Positions 26,601-41,600 of a DNA stretch of 64,000 nt are shown here, piece after piece (positions within the stretch are counted from its first letter, which is position 1; each line of letters begins with the position of its first letter). The translations under genes were made by a program, and so were the position numbers. The stretch is from Megalonaias nervosa (lineage: Eukaryota > Mollusca > Bivalvia > Unionida > Unionidae), in NCBI GenBank assembly GCA_016617855.1, contig JAECUM010012906.1, positions 20,012 through 84,011 of the forward strand, given 5' to 3'. The notes below the pieces were generated by a model. The model was not told where the DNA came from. It worked only from the letters and a program-made list of their open reading frames with translations, and made no database searches.

Positions 26601-29600
26601 CTCAATCTCCCACTTCAACCATGGGCTTGTATTTCACAAAACTCCTCTTCATTCAGTCTATACAGAACCATAATTTTGAAAAGAAAAACTCTCTTCTTCC
26701 AAATAACACGGATTACAGGACTAATTCTCATGATGATGTACCATTCTTTAACAAGCCATACATTTTTAAAAACATTTCAGTTAGTAACAAGACTTAAAGA
26801 TAGACAGATGCTTAGGTGACATTGGTATGCTTATAACACTAAGAAAATGTACCACAGCATTATTTTGCAACATTCTATTTCCAACTAATCTTTGTTTGTC
26901 AAACATCACCATCAAAATCCAATACATACCTTTCCTGAAAGGATGGTATCTACCACATTCAAAGTGCAGCCAACAGCAAGGGAGGCACAATAGTATGTTT
27001 CCTAAAAAAAAGGATTATTATACAGGATTTATTCATTCATAATGTCCACTCAACTGACAACAGCACAGAATCAGAACTGCCATCACTGCCAGTACACTAC
27101 CAACTTCAGATCTGGGTCACTGCTGTCTACAGTTCAATGCACGTGTTATACAAGGATACTGGCCAGGGACAAATGTCACCATTTCAACATCTTTCGCATA
27201 ATAGCCATGATACTCATGCACTAAAAGAACAACCTGGGAACAGTACATGTCAATTATTTTCCATTATTTTTAGTACACCACTCCCCCCGATAACTCAAGC
27301 CCTGATAACTCGCGAACCCGTTTATAATGCAAAGTCAAACATGGATCCCCTTTTTTTAAACAAGAAAACACACTAAAATTGACTCCTATTTGTTGAATGT
27401 GAAGAAAATTGAGATCAAAATTGGTAACTGAAATTTTGATATATTGCTCGAAAATGGTAGATAGAACTTGCAAATTTGAATCAACATTATGAAATTCTCA
27501 ACTTTTAATAAGAAGTCATATATTCTGTTAAATTTTCTTTCCAAAGAACATTTATAGTACACTGTAAATAACAATTCAACAAAATTTTAATCAATGAAAA
27601 TGTCACTCACGACTACTGGAAGGAGCACTGTAATAAATAAATACCAATTAAATAAGCTTTATTGAATGAAATTTGTGTTTTAATGTTGGCCATTTGGCCC
27701 TGACATCAGTCATATTGGTGATTGCGCCTCATAGAAAGTGCTTCAGTCATACTGGCGATTCCACCTCACAGGTAGTGCATGTTGGCTATTTGGCCCTGAC
27801 ATCAGTCATACTGGCGATTCTGCCTCTTAGATACTGCATACTTGTCTTCCATCTTACCACATTAACCTCATGCAGCGTAGGGTGAGACCCAAGGAATGCC
27901 AAAGATGTGTACTTACGTACTGTTTTATAATGCTAAACAGTTGTTATTAAAGAGTTGAAATTAATTCTCTATTAGTCTTCTTATGCTATAATGTATCATA
28001 TACGCAGTTAATCTGTCAGTCAGTCCGACATGAGTGTCAGGTGAATTGGTGATTTCAGTTATGATCCACCTGTCCATCATTCCATCTATTTTATATTGTG
28101 TAAATAGGTGTTTAATGTAATTAAATGATGTTTACACAAAGAACAGATTCCAGTCAAAGCTCGTTATGTGGGTCAGTTCAAGGCCAGTTCAGTGGACACG
28201 CACACTAGTTGGATTGGCTCAGCCAATCAGAGACAAGAGTCTGCTGTGCTGAGATAGCTGACAGCAGTCATTCACTTACATGTGATCAGCGTTGAGAGTG
28301 GACAGTTTGTTTTGTATCCTCCACATACCCCAACCGCCACCTGCAGTTCTGTTACATCTGGCTCACCCTTCACCTGCAGCTCTTCTGTTTAACCTCCCAC
28401 CTGCATACTAATTCCACTATCTCTGGAGGTGGCAACCAGACCCCTCATACTAACAGGCTACTCTTGCCGTATCTTCTCCAAGCGGTATTCGCCGCTATTG
28501 CATCATCAGGCACTCTATCCACAATCCACTCAACTTACAGACATAACAAGTTATGACGACTCTGCCTCAATACAGCGGCAATTCTGCCTTAACAGTTATG
28601 TCAGTCAGTCAAATATTGGCAATTCTGCCTTGACATCAGTCATACTGGTGATTGCGCCTCATAGATAGGGCATGTTGGCCATTCGGCCCTGACATCAGTC
28701 ATACTGGCGATTGCGCCTCATAGATAGTGCTTCAGTCATACTGGCGATTCTGCCTCATAGGTAGTGCATGTTGGCTATTCGGCCCTGACATCAGTCATAC
28801 TGGCGATTCCGCCTCATAGATACTGCATGCTTGTCTTCCATCTTACCACATTAACCTCATGTAGTGGAGGACGAGACCCAAGGAATGCCAAAGATGTATA
28901 CTTATGTACTGTTTTATAATGCTAAACATTTGTTATTAAAGAGTTGAAATTACTTCTCTATTAGTCTCTTATGCTATAATGTATCATATAAGCAGTTAAT
29001 CTGTCAGTCAGTCCGACATGAGTGTCGGGTGAATTGGTGATCTCAGTTATGATCCACCTGTCCATCATTCGATCTATTTTATATTGTGTAAAATAACTTT
29101 TATTGAGTGAAATTTGTGTTTTAATACAATCTTTTAGTTCAGTTTAAGTGTAATCATCATAAATGCAACGTGCCCTAATGTAATATGAAACATGAAATGT
29201 TTATCTACCGTAATATCTATGCCCATGAGCATTTCCGTGAGAACCTAATTAAGTGTTGACCGTGTTTTGATAAATGACTGGTAGTTGTATTTGTTGTAAT
29301 AAATTAAAAACAGACCTGTTCTATATTATCACATTAATTATGTCTTCTGTATCAAATAGAGGGGGTGGAATAAAAGATAAATTAAAAGGCATATAAATAC
29401 TATTTGTGTAAGAGGTAGCGGCCCCAGTCATTGGTCAGGTCAGCTCATTTCAACTGACCAATTGAATACTGTTATAAATATTATTGTGTGCATAATATAA
29501 TTAAAGTACCTTAAACTAGCCTACTAATTCACAAATGTCATCGGTATTTTATTAGTACCACAATTTTAAAAAAATTAGTTTTGACGCCAATGGTTGTTTC

Positions 29601-32600
29601 ATGAAAAAAATGTCCCTAGCTTTTGAAAAAAGGGTATCTAGTTTGTTTTGAATCAACAACTCATCTGGTTCACTGCTTTGTTTACTCCTTTTGTTGGAAT
29701 GCAGGGACCTTATGAAGCAGGGAACCAATCTTATCAACAACAACAAAACGCAGTGAGGCAATACACAATGTTTTTATATACACATGAAGGTTGTTCAAGC
29801 CAGGTTGAATAATGTTAATGATGTCTGAGAGGTTTGGCATCTCAAAAATGATGGCAGTTGATACAGAAAAATGAGCAACTGCATTATAGAAAGCTCTTTT
29901 TTGACAAAAAATACTCCCAATGCAATTATAAAATGAGTATTTAGCCATTAAACAGTCCAGTTACCCCACCCCCTACCCCCAAGTTTTTCTCTATGTTCAG
30001 TGGGGATACCACCCCTTCTTACTTTTTGGAGGTCCTTCAGTAACCCGTGCCCTCGCTTATAGTGCAGTCTATGTTTTTGGACCCTGTTGTGTGCGAGTGT
30101 TTGAGGGAGTAGTGTATTTGAATTACAGCCAATTATGTTTGCCAGTGTTTCAAATTTTGTACAGAATTACACATAAGAATAATAAAATAATATATGAGAA
30201 TTAAATAGGCCAATCATGTGTAAAACAACTACCTACTGCTAAATGTTGGAGTAAATGACAGCATGAAATAGTTTGGGTTGTTTTAACTGAGCAATTAAGT
30301 TGGTAACTAACTTTTTCCTGGAGAACAATTTACTCAATTTGCTGACACAGACTGCTGTAATAAAAAAAGTAATGTTTCTGACTTGAAATAATATTCAGTA
30401 AAAATTTAATACAGCCTTCACAAAACATATTTAAAGTCAGTATTCTAAAAGAAAAATATATAATCTAAATTTAAGAAGATCAAAACATTATTTATGTAAA
30501 AGAGATTCCAAATTCTTGGCACAGGATGATATATAGTATATCAAACAATTGATGTTAACAAAGTCTGAAACATGTATAAACATATAAGCATATTAATACT
30601 TTTTCACCCTAAGTACATATATTAATCGCAAATTTATATACTCACCCTAAATAGATATATCCAACCTAAATACATACATCCACCCTAAATAGAACTATTC
30701 AACCTATATAGATATATTTCACCCAAATACATACAGCCACCCTAAATGTATATATTCACCCTAAACAGATATAGTCAACCTAATACATACATCCACCCTA
30801 AATACATATATTCATCCTAAATACATACATCCACCCTAAATACATACATTCACCCTAAATATATACATCCACCTTAAATACATACATCCATCCTTAATAC
30901 ATATACTCACCCTAAATACATATATTCACCCAAAATAGATATATTTGCCTTATCTTCAACCTAAAACATGTAATCAACCTTATACATATATTCACCCTAT
31001 TACTGACATCCAACCTAAATAGATATATTCACCCTAATACATACATCCATCATAAATATATATATATATTCACCTTCATACACACATCAAACCTAAATAT
31101 TTATATTCAGTCTAAATACATGTATTCACCCTAAATAGATATATTCACCCTCATATATACATCCACCATAAATAGATATATTCAACCTAAATAGATATAT
31201 TCATCTTAATACATATGTCCACCCTGAATAGATATATTCAGTCAACATACATATATTCACCTTAAAAACATATACTCGCCCTAATACATACATCCATCCT
31301 AAATAGATATATTCACCCTATATATATTCACCCTAATACATACATTCACCTAAATAGATATATTCACCCTAAATAGATATATTCACCTAAATACATATAT
31401 TCACCTCAAATAGGAATATTCACCCTAAATACATACATTCTCCCTAAATACATACATTCACCCTAATACATATATTCACCCTAGTATATACTCATTCACC
31501 CTAATACATAAATTTACCTTAAATACATTTATTCACCCTATATACATTTATTGACCCTAATTCAGACACAATGGAATTCAGAATATCCAACAAACAGCAA
31601 AATCCATAAAGACATTACTGATCTGCTTTGAATAATTTTTCATTTTAGGCTGCCAAGAAGGTGGCAATTTCGAATCTTGCTTAAGGATCAAACAAAGATC
31701 ATAACTAACTCTATTGCTTCGTGGGAAATTATTTTTAACTATTGCCAGTAACAATATACTTGGCATCATGCAATGTTTCCCAAAAAACATGTAAATTGAT
31801 TGAGACATTATTAAGTGTAATAAGTTTGATTTTTACAACAATGCTGCTTGTACAGAGTAATACTATTAATTATAAATCCACAAAATACTCAAATTTATTC
31901 ATATACTACATGTTGGATCAAGAATTATTTGTTTTCATATAAATACAATATTATTGTATGTGTTCCATGATACATTAATTTTACAGACCAAAGTGTGTTT
32001 CTTCATAGATATAAAAATAATAAAGAACGTTTTTACACAGTGCATAAAAACTACAACCCCTGAGAACTTTTTCATTCACTTTTCAATTAATTCTTGAAAA
32101 AACTACTCAATGCTCTCTAAAACAAGGTGAAAATATCAAGACCATGATACATCAGACTCTCAGCAGCCATGAGCAAACACTGTACAAAATATAATGACAT
32201 ACACATATATTATAATGCAAAGTGTTCCAAGACCTGAATTTGCTAAGATAAATTATCTAAGGACTGCTTTATATCAGAGGTCTAATATGTTTTAAAATCC
32301 AATGGTAGCCTAGAAAAAGAGCCTAGTAGTAGAACTTTAAATCAGTACCCCACACAAGGCAAAATTTCGTGTGCAGTTGTTAACTTTAAGATTTCCCTTT
32401 TCCCTAGTTATATCTAAATGGTTAAGATCTCCCTTTTCCCTAGTTATATATAAATGTGATCATAATTCTTTTAAAGTATAAAGATATAAAAAGAGTTTAT
32501 CATAATATGTAGTAGAAAATGAGATATCAGACATACTCGCCTATAATCTGGGTGCAACTATAAGCAACACAGACCCTGATCTGACAGCACACGACAAACT

Positions 32601-35600
32601 GACAGATCCGGGTCTGTATTGAGTGATTGGTACTAAAAAGCATTATGCAACAGCATCTCTTAATCAATGTTTGAAGTTGGAACCAACCTTTATATATATA
32701 TATGGATTCAACATTTGGCAGTCAAGACCAAACATTTTGGTAGCCCCTTACTTCAGTCACAAAATCTGGAATAACCTGTACTTTAGCAACATAAAATCTT
32801 TATGATTTCCCCTTACTCACATTGCAAAAGTAGACAGAGTTGTGTTTCTTCTCTAGATCTCTCATTTCCATGGGTAACTTGTCATTCAAACTCATCAGGA
32901 AATCCACATGCGAGGAACTATAAAACAAAATGAACTGATCAAGGCAGAACATCCTTTTCTAATACATTTATTTCTTTAAGAAAAAAAAGTCAGAATAGTT
33001 AAACTTATTACAGCAGTCAGACCATAAAGATACTACTTTCTTAAATCCATCTTATAAGTCTCTGACCTCAATTTTTCAAGCCATATAATCAAAATGAATC
33101 CTACTTCCTAAATAGAACAGACACAGATATCCTGATTAGAATTAAATGTAAAAATTAAATAAGATGATACATCAGTAAGGATAAGATGCAAGTGGCTTTA
33201 CTTGATGCTTGAAAAAAATATATCTCATTTTCAGATTCATTCAAATTTTCTTACATGTCTTGGCAGTTTCATTAAGACTCACCTGTGTACATATTCTAAT
33301 TCAGTTCTATCTGCCTGCCTTGACTGTAAAATAAAATAAACTTTAAAAAAATGCAAATTTAGACTTTGACATAAAGATGTAATGTACTATCTTGGCCTGG
33401 GGAATCATAAAATAAGCTGACCTTCACTTCAAACTGTTTCAGCAAAAGATATATTACCATTTGTAAAGTGTATCTGGCATCAAAGTTAGAAATTCCACTC
33501 GAAAATGGTTAAAAGAGTTCAGCAATTTGAACACACATAAATTAACACTAGAAATTCATATACATGTATATGAAATATTTTAATTACAACACTAGAAATA
33601 CATATACATGTCTAAGAAATATTTTACTTACAACACTAGAAATATATATCCATGTCTGTGAAATATTTTAATTACAACACTAGAAATAAATATAGATGTC
33701 TATGAAACATTTTAATTACAACACTAATACAATTCCATTTGAGGCAAGAGATGAGCAAGTTTCCTTCATGAATAAAGGGAAAATGTTGGTAATGCCTACT
33801 GGTGGCAAGACTTCAGCCAATACACACCAATTAAACAAGTCTTATCAAGTGAAACTTGTATATGAATCTTATCTTTAATATTGGTTTCAGTGTAATAATC
33901 ATAAATAAAACACAACCTCTTCATTCAAACATAAAAAGTGTCAGTTAAGCCTGAAAAGCATGTCTGAGATAACCTAAGTGCTAATAGCATTTATATCTGC
34001 GACTTGCAGAAGTGTTGATTGCATTGTTACAGTCAATTTGAATTAGACCTGTTTTGTATTATCAAGTTCATTTTGTCTTTTGTATCAAATCAAGTAAAGG
34101 AGGCAGAATAAAATTTTTTACAAGGCATGCAAATCCTACTTGTCTAAGGATAACAATCATAGTTGTTTGTCAACTAATTAAAATTCACCAATCAATCATT
34201 ATTTTAAATATCATTATGAAACATGATTAAAGTATATAATATTAATTAGTGATTTATTCAAATCGTATGAAGTTTGTTATCAAGGATATAACAGTAACCA
34301 AGCAAAAGGTGTATTCTGTGCTTGAAAAGATTTATATCATAGATAATATTCATAATGGAGAAGCCAGATAAATATTTTTTTAAAAACTTGAAATTCCTGA
34401 ATTAGCATTCAAAGGTTTGCTAAAGATGAGCAGAAATGTCATGATTTCATGCAGCCAATATTTAACTGATATAACAATATAAAATCTAAAACAAGCAGTT
34501 AAGTTTCAACATTTCTTGAAATAAATGTCACTCTTTTTTTATTAAAGAAAGACTCAACTTCATTGTTCACCCAATGGCCTTATACTGTAGCAGTCCAATA
34601 ATGCTATCATTTCAGCCCACGACACTATAGAACCCACTGAGATGCTATGCACAAATTACAAATTTAGCCATTCCTTGACAATTTGTAAAAAAAATTCCAA
34701 AATCCTTGTTAACTCATTAACCACTGGTGCCGCATTTACACGGCAGGAGGTAGTAGCCTACTTCCGAGCTCTGTAGTGTCAAGGTCATGTAAGATACACT
34801 AAAGTGGGTAGTATTACAGAAAGGTAGGCAGATGTAGCTCTACAACAATACCAAATAATCTGGACATTCTAGTTGCAATACAAAATACAGAGGGAAAAAC
34901 GTAATTTTTTGGACCTGAGTTTTTTCCACCCAAAATTCACCCGAGGTCAGAATCCGATTTTATGTCTGGATTTTAGACTTTTTGGCCTCAGATCTAAGGC
35001 AGACCGGTCTGAACTGCACACAGACAGGTGAACCTTTGCAAAATGTTGGGTAAGATGGGCATCTGGAATAAAGAGTGGTCTCGATATGAAAATGATGGGT
35101 CCGTTAAGCTAAAAAAAAAAAGAAAAAAAAAAAAAAAGAGAACTCCAACTTGTACCCTTCTGCTTATGCACGGGCGAAATAGCCAATGAAAAACAATGTT
35201 TCTAACACAACTAGGCATTAGGTTAACCAGAAATCTCTTGGAGGTCGATGTATTAGGATGTATTCAGAAACAGCCCCCAAAATGTGTTTCCTACTCGCAT
35301 TTCAGGTGAAAACGACAAAAACCTCCAGGGGTTAATGAGTTAAGGAGCATTATTCAATACAAGACCATGTAAAGAACAGTACTGTTGACCATACCAAGCT
35401 ATGCAAAATTAAAGTCTTTGTAAAATTTCGACAGAAAGAATGGAGAGAGTTACAGAGTTACTGTAACTTGTTTAACTTATTCATTAAGTCTAACCCAGAA
35501 TACAGAACTAGAATATTAGCTTGACCCAGAATACAGAACTAGAATATTAGTTGACCCAGAATACAGAACTAGAATATTAGTTTGACCCAGAATACAGAAC

Positions 35601-38600
35601 TAGAATATTAGTTTGACCCAGAATACAGAACTAGAATATTAGCTTGACCCAGAATACAGAACTAGAATATTAGTTTGACCCAGAATACAGAACTAGAATA
35701 TTAGTTTGACCCAGAATACAGAACTAGAATATTAGTTTGACCCAGAATACAGAACTAGAATATTAGTTTGACCCAGAATACAGAACTAGAATATTAGTTT
35801 GACCCAGAATACAGAACTAGAATATTAGTTTGACCCAGAATACAGAACTAGAATATTAGCTTGACCCAGAATACAGAACTAGAATATTAGTTTGACCCAG
35901 AATACAGAACTAGAATATTAGCTTGACCCAGAATACAGAACTAGAATATGAAACAGTATCAGAATCATATAAGGTGTTATTTGTGACTTGTGGGTTTTAC
36001 ACGATGGAAATGCTGAACTGTAATGTGCTTAATATCATCAATTACTGTTTATGTAATTTGTGTACTCTTTCACTTAAGGTTACATATGTAATGTGAGATC
36101 TAACTTTTTCATAACCCTCATAGATAGATTTTTTTCCTTGACAAAATTTTATGCAAATATGCTGCATCCATTGTATATTATACTATAAGGACTCACATGC
36201 TGTTCTGAATGCAGGTATGAAGTGAGAGTTCAATCCACTTTCCATATTTTTCATTCACCGTGATGAGGGATTAGTGTTTAAATCAAAACATCAGTTCAGA
36301 AAATAAAATCCAGAAGTTAATAAGGTTTATGAAGCATGTACCATATATACTAGCATGTAAGTCACATTCAACTGCAAACTGCATAGAGTCAGATCTGCTT
36401 TCATATTGTCACCCAGCAGATCTGGGTCTATGCAGTTTCACAGGCCTAATCAGCAGAACCAGCAACATGCACACTGATCAACAGAAACATTATGCAAAGG
36501 CAGATCAGTGTTTGTGTTGCTTGCATTTAGACCCAACTTATATGTAAGTATATATAGTATTTTCAAAATTCACAGTTTTGACACCAACGCCTGTCAGGGA
36601 TCTTTCAAAGTGTCTCCATCTGCTACAGTAAAGACAAAAATGACAGCCATACCTCTACTCTCAAGCACCTCTCAAGGAAGCCAAATGCCTCATGTTTCTT
36701 GAAAATACTGGTGATTCTGTCTGGTTTCTCAGGGTGCCTGGTACAATAAAAAGTATTTAAAAAGGGTAAATACGTGTCAATTTGGGCAATGAATTGGACA
36801 TAACTGAATAAGGCTCCACAATGTGTTGATCTGGGCAATGAATTAGGCATAGCTGAATGAGGCTCCAGAACGTGTTGATTTGGGCAATGAATTAGGCATA
36901 GCTGAATGAGGCTCCAGAATGTGCTGATTTGGGCAATGAATTTAGGCATATCTGAATGAGGCTCCAGAATGTGTTGATTTGGGCAATGAATTTAGGCATA
37001 TCTGAATGAGGCTCCAGAATGTGTTGATTTGGGCAATGAATTAGGCATAGCTGAATGAGGCACTAGAATGTGCTGATTTGGGCAATGAATTAGGCATATC
37101 TGAATGAGGCACTAGAATGTGCTGATTTGGGCAATGAATTTAGGCATAGCTGAATGAGGCTCCAGAATGTGTTGATTTGGGCAATGAATTTAGGCATATC
37201 TGAATGAGGCTCCAGAATGTGTTGATTTGGGTAATGAATTAGGCATAGCTGAATGAGGCTCCAGAATGTGTTGATTTGGGCAATGAATTTAGGCATAGCT
37301 GAATGAGGCTCCAGAATGTGTTGATTTGGGCAATGAATTTAGGCATATCTGAATGAGGCTCCAGAATGTGTTGATTTGGGCAATGAATTAGGCATAGCTG
37401 AATGAGGCTCCAGAATGTGTTGATTTGGGCAATGAATTTAGGCATAGCTGAATGAGGCTCCAGAATGTGTTGATTTGGGCAATGAATTAGGCATAGCTGA
37501 ATGAGGCACTAGAAAGAATCTTTCTGCATCTGCATCAGACTTAGAAACATTTTTACCCAGACTATATTCTGTACACTTACATCAAATATAGTCTTAATTT
37601 TGAGTAAGATATTTTAACACATGATACTTTTTAAGAAACACTGAAAATCCTTCAAGTGTTTACAATACTGAATACAAATAAACAGAGCATGACTTCTAAG
37701 TTTATGTAAGAGACCTCTCCTATGTTTTATAGTAACATTGTACAATAATGACATTATTAATGTTATCTCTTCTTACAGTTTTTGCAATTCTTTATCCTCT
37801 GCATTTTTAAAATGTAGGTTTGATTTGGCATCATATTAGCCAGTACTGTGTTTATGTGCCACCAAATCCAACACATAATACTGTCCAAATTACAACTGCT
37901 ATATAAATTCTATCAGCAGGAAATTGCGTATGGATTATTTTCAACTCCTTTTTAATAAAAACATATTTTAGATTGTACATTCAAATATCTTCCGAAAAAG
38001 AAATTTTAAAATATTTTCTTAAAAAGATGCAGGAATCAGGCAACAGAACTAAAAAGGCACAATGGTTACATCAAATAAATGCATACAAATTACCTAATAT
38101 CAAACAATGATGGGACCAAAACTTTATTTGATATTTATAGAGATGACCAGCACAATAAGGTTTGATTAGTTTAAGATCACCCTTGTTGCAACCAAAATAG
38201 GCAGCCAGTTTGCAACAGAGGCCGTATTACAGAGTGGCCAACTTGGGGAAGTTCCATTGTACATGTAGATATAACAATACCAATTATTGGATCACATAAT
38301 GTCACACAATAAGACAGAAAATTGCAACTCCCAATGTAACAATTCCAATTTTGAGAAAATGCTTTACAGTGGTCGTTCAGATTATGATAGAGCTTCCAAC
38401 TTGGAAAAATCACATGGAAAACTGGTAGAATTGGTGGATGATGTTATGCACTTAATGCAGTCAATCTTTCAGTTGAACAAATGCAAATGGATGAATATCA
38501 TCAAAAATCAAAGCTACTCTAAGTAATGATCCACAATTTATATTGCTTTCTAAAATCAACCTGCCTGAAATAAAATAAACACTTATTGTTATAAAATACT

Positions 38601-41600
38601 TCTGATATGCTAAAAGTTGACAATTACATTATTTATAACTTGTTAAGATAAACATTGAAAATTTGCCCTTGTAATGTAAAAGTCTAAGGGATTCAAATTC
38701 AAGATGAATTTTTGACCATGATAAAGTGCCGGCTACAACAGCAAGTGTGACATTGGTGGGAACATAAGGAAACAGGAATAAAAGTACACTGGTTACTCAC
38801 TATAAAGTCCGTAATTATACCAATACCCCTCTTATAACAAAGGTACTGTGTATACTCACTATTAAGTTGAGTCCTACTGCTAACAGCACAGACTTTGGTC
38901 TGATGTTGCATAATATACCAGCTGATCATGGTCTATGTTATTTGCTCTACTGATTACTCCTAACAAGCTGCAAAGATCCAGATCTGCCAGTGCATTATGC
39001 AATGGCAGATCTGAGTCTGTGCATTCTGCAGCCAGACTCAATTTATAAGCAGGTATATGTAAGACCATGGATCCAGTTAAATTCTGTGAATTTTGTTTTG
39101 TTATTGTTACTTCTCTTATATGACTTAATTTATGTTTTGACACGTGAGAATCAATTATAATACGAAGTTTCATAATTAAAAACTACCATATATACTTGCT
39201 TATAAATCAAGTCAAGAGGCAAACAAAAAAATCCTGATCTGCCATCGTACAATATACCTGCAGATCAGGGCCTATGCTGTTTGTTCAGCTGATTACTCCT
39301 ATCAAACTGCACATACAGATCTGCCAGTGCATTATGTGATGGCAGATCTGGATCTGTGCAGTCTGCAGTTGGACTCAACTTATAAGTGAGCATATATGGT
39401 ATGTTTTGGTTTCTATGCACTACTATAACACAGCCTTGTTGTAACATTCCTTCTTGAAGAGGTTCCCTCACAGCATGGGTCATTGGTATAGCTCCCATAA
39501 AATAGTATAATAAAGGAGTACTGTAATAATGAATCTTTGCATACACATTCAAGGCACCAGTTTTTATTTCAATCTGATATACATTTATGACTGTTCTTTG
39601 AATCAATTATTCTTTTCAACTCTAATTATTAAAGTGAAAAAAAAAGAAAATGTCACATATACTTTGTTACAGAAATTACAGTGAAACCTGCCACCTGTCT
39701 ATAATGACACATTCAAGAATCTTTTAAGGAAATCTATCTGTCCTTGGTATTCAGAACACCTGTCTAATGTGGACACAGTACACTTGTCTTTGCCACTTAT
39801 CACAACATATAAAGGACACTTTACCAAGTAACCTACTGTAGACCTAACCCAAATTTCTCTACTTACATGCAATATGCACATTTTGGCAAATCTTGATTGA
39901 AAATACAAATGGGTATTAGTAAGAAAATAATCCATATGCATGTGTACACATAAAACTTCAAGACCTATTCAAGAGACTCCATATAATGGGGCACCTGTCT
40001 ATGCCTTGACTTCCCCCTAGTGACAGGTTTAAATGTATACAAGTTTTACAACTATGACCTATATTTGTTTACAGCATTTTGTACATGAAAACATTCCACA
40101 TCTGAATAAGACAAACTGTTCTCTAAACAAATACTTGCAAATAACATGGCAGCCAATTGAACAATCATCACTTTCTAAAACCTTTTTACTTACCTGAACA
40201 TGGTGGTGTTGTTATGGCATCTCATCTCCTCATCATATGCCAGACAGGTCCTGTAAACATAGAAATTGACATCATAATCAGAAAACTGGTAACAATCAAT
40301 CCATTAACTGGGTTAAAATAACCATACAAACTAACCAAACAGGTATTTCATTACAATATCCAAGTTTCTTTATTCAAAAATATGATCACATAAACATAAA
40401 TTTGTAAGTACAAATTGTATCCACCATTTTTAATCCTATATTGAGTTAATTACATAGGCCATTGGAGATTTCTCATTTTACAAGCATGTGTGTGTTATGT
40501 ACAGTGCAAATTATAGTGAAAACAACCCTTCATATCATATTGTAAAACTTAAAAAAAAAAACGAATCTTGAAAACTTGATGTTCTAGATCTTTGGAAAAA
40601 TTACTTTTGGGAATGTGTAATATATCGCTTGTGTGCTTACTTGGTGTCCCCAGTTAATGTAAAAGGTGTAAATATCTAAATATGTCCTAATAAGTAACCC
40701 CCCCATATGTAAATCTCTCCTCCTATGAAAATGTCTTGCTGATCCCAGCATGCCTTGCTGGACAAAAGCAGCTGCTTAAACTAAAACATCCCATTTTATT
40801 GTAACTTACATTCATGTATGCCTGGTGTCTCATTATCACTTTACAGAATAAATTTATCTCAAAAACACATCATACATGTGCAGTATTCGGAATGACTCTA
40901 TTGGGAGAAAGAATGCACTCAAAGAAAGGAACAAACTCGTTTTGCATGGACATATTTATGATGGGAACACTGTTTATGGCATTGTCAGTGTGCACTTATT
41001 GTTAAGATGTTTGTCCTCAGAACATTTACCCAAATGATAGCTATTTAAAGCATGACATGCAAACATGAGCCATCCAAAACTTCCATTAACTCATTATCCC
41101 AAAATGATGCATTTCTGCCATCACAAGTTAGTACCCTTGTTCTAAACTCTATGGCATCATTACACATTATAGTTAAATGTTGCTATTTTGTAGCTTACTC
41201 TTTTCCAGATGGAAAATACTAGAAGTGAAACAATACACCTGTGCTACATATCAATATGATTCATGATACAGAGCCTATAATACGATACATTATCAATACA
41301 CATATGAACTTGATGGACTTTCCATCTTTAGAAGGACTTTCAGTGGTAGGTGGTGCCCTTTAATGTGATTTACTAGTTGTATATCCAGTATATAGATTAC
41401 AGTCAGACATATACTTAGGATCTATTTATACGCTATTCTCATCCATGATCAGATAAAATATTTTCAAACAGACTATTTGTTAGTTGTTAGTGATTTTTAT
41501 TCAACATTTTAGGTCATTCAAGGATGTTCCATTTGATCAGATGTAGGACTCACTTTAGCCACAAGAGAGAGGTATTTTGATCAAATAAATACCTTTATTT

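Larger units (their letters stand above)
27002..32820 (-). other. HDAC6 intron, 5.8 kb
   Basis: Contains a TA-flanked DNA element with a nested direct-repeat insertion (27,276-30,114) and a ~950-bp minisatellite (30,610-31,560). Nothing recognised in 31,570-32,530; a weak MITE-like fragment lies at 32,532-32,704. Confidence 0.8.
33324..36652 (-). other. HDAC6 intron, 3.3 kb
   Basis: Contains four short near-repeats 'ttttaattacaacactagaa' (33,540-33,730), a fragment of the TA-flanked element family, a TTAA-flanked MITE, a 31-bp minisatellite and a ~220-bp MITE. Confidence 0.8.
36738..40193 (-). other. HDAC6 intron, 3.5 kb
   Basis: Contains the 49/50-bp minisatellite (36,783-37,513) and two adjacent MITE copies (38,844-39,061; 39,184-39,401). 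Short frames at 38,177-38,526 on both strands have no recognised similarity. Nothing recognised in 37,520-38,840 or 39,410-40,190. Confidence 0.75.

Noticed and set aside
27684..27730. Hammerhead-ribozyme-like motif on the minus strand (CTGATG...GAA) in the direct repeats
   Set aside because: The conserved CTGATGA and GAAA boxes are incomplete and the stems are not convincing, so a ribozyme cannot be claimed.
35490..35949. CRISPR-like array
   Set aside because: The 31-bp units follow one another without spacers and the setting is eukaryotic intronic DNA; it is a minisatellite.
36623..37445. Minus-strand frames with repeated [13 protein letters not shown] peptides
   Set aside because: They are translations of the 49/50-bp minisatellite; only the end at 36,653-36,737 is a true HDAC6 exon.
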